DNA from: Pseudomonas sp. MTM4
GTDB taxonomy: Bacteria > Pseudomonadota > Gammaproteobacteria > Pseudomonadales > Pseudomonadaceae
Direction of reading: 5' to 3'
Assembly (NCBI RefSeq): GCF_019355055.1
Contig: NZ_CP048411.1
Coordinates: forward strand, 4,077,001-4,141,000
Length of the DNA stretch: 64,000 nt
Every line of letters begins with the position of its first letter. Within the stretch, counting starts at the first letter, position 1. Below are positions 63,335-64,000 of this stretch, in pieces. The position numbers and the translations under genes were made by a program. The notes under the pieces are model-generated. The model searched no databases. It saw only the letters and a program-made list of their open reading frames with translations, and was not told where the DNA came from.

Positions 63335-63451
63335 GGTGACGATGCCGGCGAAGCTGGCGAGGATGTGCTGCCGGGCGGCGAAGATGGCCGGGGTTGGAGC
63401 GGGGCGGTCGTCCAGGCCATAGATCAGGTCGGACTCGGCGTTTTCTTGCAT
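63335..63451 (-). pseudogene. 5' remnant of an NCS2 purine permease gene
   Basis: From ATG 63451 the frame reads MQENAESDLIYGLDDRPAPT then PAIFAARQHILASFAGIVT, closely matching the N-terminus of the xanthine-type permease at 33086 (DLIYQLEDRPGPLPATFAAIQHVLASFVGVIT). Homology stops at GIVT (~63335); the rest of the ~500-residue protein is missing and the frame continues into unrelated sequence. It is a truncated gene, probably from a deletion. Confidence 0.85.
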
Positions 63452-64000
63452 GCAGTAATCTCGACGCGCACGGGAAAATTGCGGGCTTTGTCGCCTGTCT
63501 TGTCTTCGCCTACTGCAAGAAGCTGTCCAGTCGCTTAGGTTTGTCCGCGTGCGCAGCGACCGGCTACGCGGCGGCTGCACGGATTTGGCGATTTTCCCTT
63601 CATGCGCCGCGGCATGGCTGAACCTGCGCTATGAGTCCAGGCGAAGCGCTTGTCTGCACCAAAAATGGTCCGGCTGGTACGCGCTTGCCCGTTTTTGTCG
63701 CGGTGGGCGAGGCGGTGCGGTATATCGAGCCGAGCTCGCCGTTGCCCCCGCATGCCAAGTGAAAAAGCTGTCCGATGCGTCAGTTAGAGCGATTCGCATC
63801 GGCTCGCCTGCTCCTCGTCCCGGTCTCGGAAAAAGCTGGCACAGCTCGTGCTACGTCACTCAGCGAGTAGAAGCGGTTAGCGTCGATCGAATCTTCCGAC
63901 GACGTGGGACATTGCTCTTGCGGCCCTCATGGCCGCACGCCCTGTTTTGCACGGGGTGCTTGTTCTCGCCCCTCAAGGGCTCGACAGGAGAGAGGTCAAC
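63452..64000. other. Region without recognised genes; structured leader at the right edge
   Basis: No open frame here is convincing. Near the edge three small hairpins follow one another: GCGGCC-CTCAT-GGCCGC (63920-63936), an imperfect GCACGCC/GGGGTGC one (63935-63959) and GCCC-CTCAA-GGGC (63968-63980). Then AGGAGAGAGG appears, as if a plus-strand gene begins just beyond 64000. Confidence 0.5.

Noticed and set aside
63221..63580. 119-codon frame as an intact gene
   Set aside because: Only the central ~39 residues match a permease N-terminus; the flanking parts look like shadow translation, so it is called a pseudogene fragment.

Overview
The window is chromosomal DNA of a high-GC gammaproteobacterium, most likely a Pseudomonas of the stutzeri group (Stutzerimonas). 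This rests on protein character, on Pseudomonas-style GGGTGGGCT-type intergenic palindromes, and on gene order. From memory, not from a search, the first ~26 kb follows the P. aeruginosa block that carries yajQ, a mechanosensitive channel gene, ampG, groES-groEL, mexVW, an iron/imelysin cluster and bifA. No rRNA, tRNA, CRISPR array, integrase or complete insertion sequence was seen.

Layout. 1-9.6 kb holds housekeeping and stress genes: a cut-off response regulator, yajQ, an MscS channel, ampG, an alkyltransferase-like protein, a DUF481 outer-membrane protein, an SDR reductase, a HugZ-like heme protein, fxsA, and groES-groEL behind a sigma32-type promoter. 9.7-14.6 kb has two small exported proteins and a MexVW-like efflux pair. 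14.9-16.5 kb is a chemoreceptor gene. 16.6-21.8 kb is a four-gene periplasmic/lipoprotein cluster (imelysin, di-heme oxidoreductase, imelysin, DUF1513) of the type linked to iron. 21.9-24.2 kb is lemA, a GIDE-domain gene and a spermidine-synthase-fold gene. 24.2-26.6 kb is bifA with a ~295-bp MITE-like element directly upstream of its ribosome binding site. 26.8-32.1 kb holds a TetR regulator, a periplasmic binding protein, and a divergent diguanylate cyclase/chemoreceptor pair.

32.2-63.5 kb is one large nucleobase-use island. It encodes uptake (a Tsx-like channel, xanthine-, urate- and AzgA-type NCS2 permeases, a BMP-type nucleoside ABC transporter and a second NMT1/SsuA-type ABC transporter). 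It also encodes nearly the whole oxidative purine route: guanine deaminase, xanthine dehydrogenase XdhABC, membrane urate oxidase PuuD, HIU hydrolase, OHCU decarboxylase, allantoinase PuuE and ureidoglycolate lyase AllA. The step from allantoate to ureidoglycolate is not encoded here. Mixed in are two related 2-oxoglutarate/Fe(II)-type oxygenases, a second deaminase of the cytidine-deaminase fold, an alpha/beta hydrolase, and GntR, LysR and RutR-like TetR regulators.

The most interesting reading is regulatory. Two short palindromes recur at the island's promoters. TTGTNNACAA lies upstream of the xanthine permease, puuE, the HIU hydrolase gene, the AzgA permease and the gntR gene itself. A RutR-like TGACC-N4-GGTCA motif lies upstream of the AzgA permease, xdhA (twice), the BMP gene and the nucleoside ABC ATPase gene. 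This suggests two overlapping regulons, one for urate/allantoin steps and one for purine/nucleoside uptake and XdhABC, meeting at the AzgA promoter. The two oxygenases sit among nucleobase transport genes and have no assigned substrate; they are the best candidates for undescribed chemistry.
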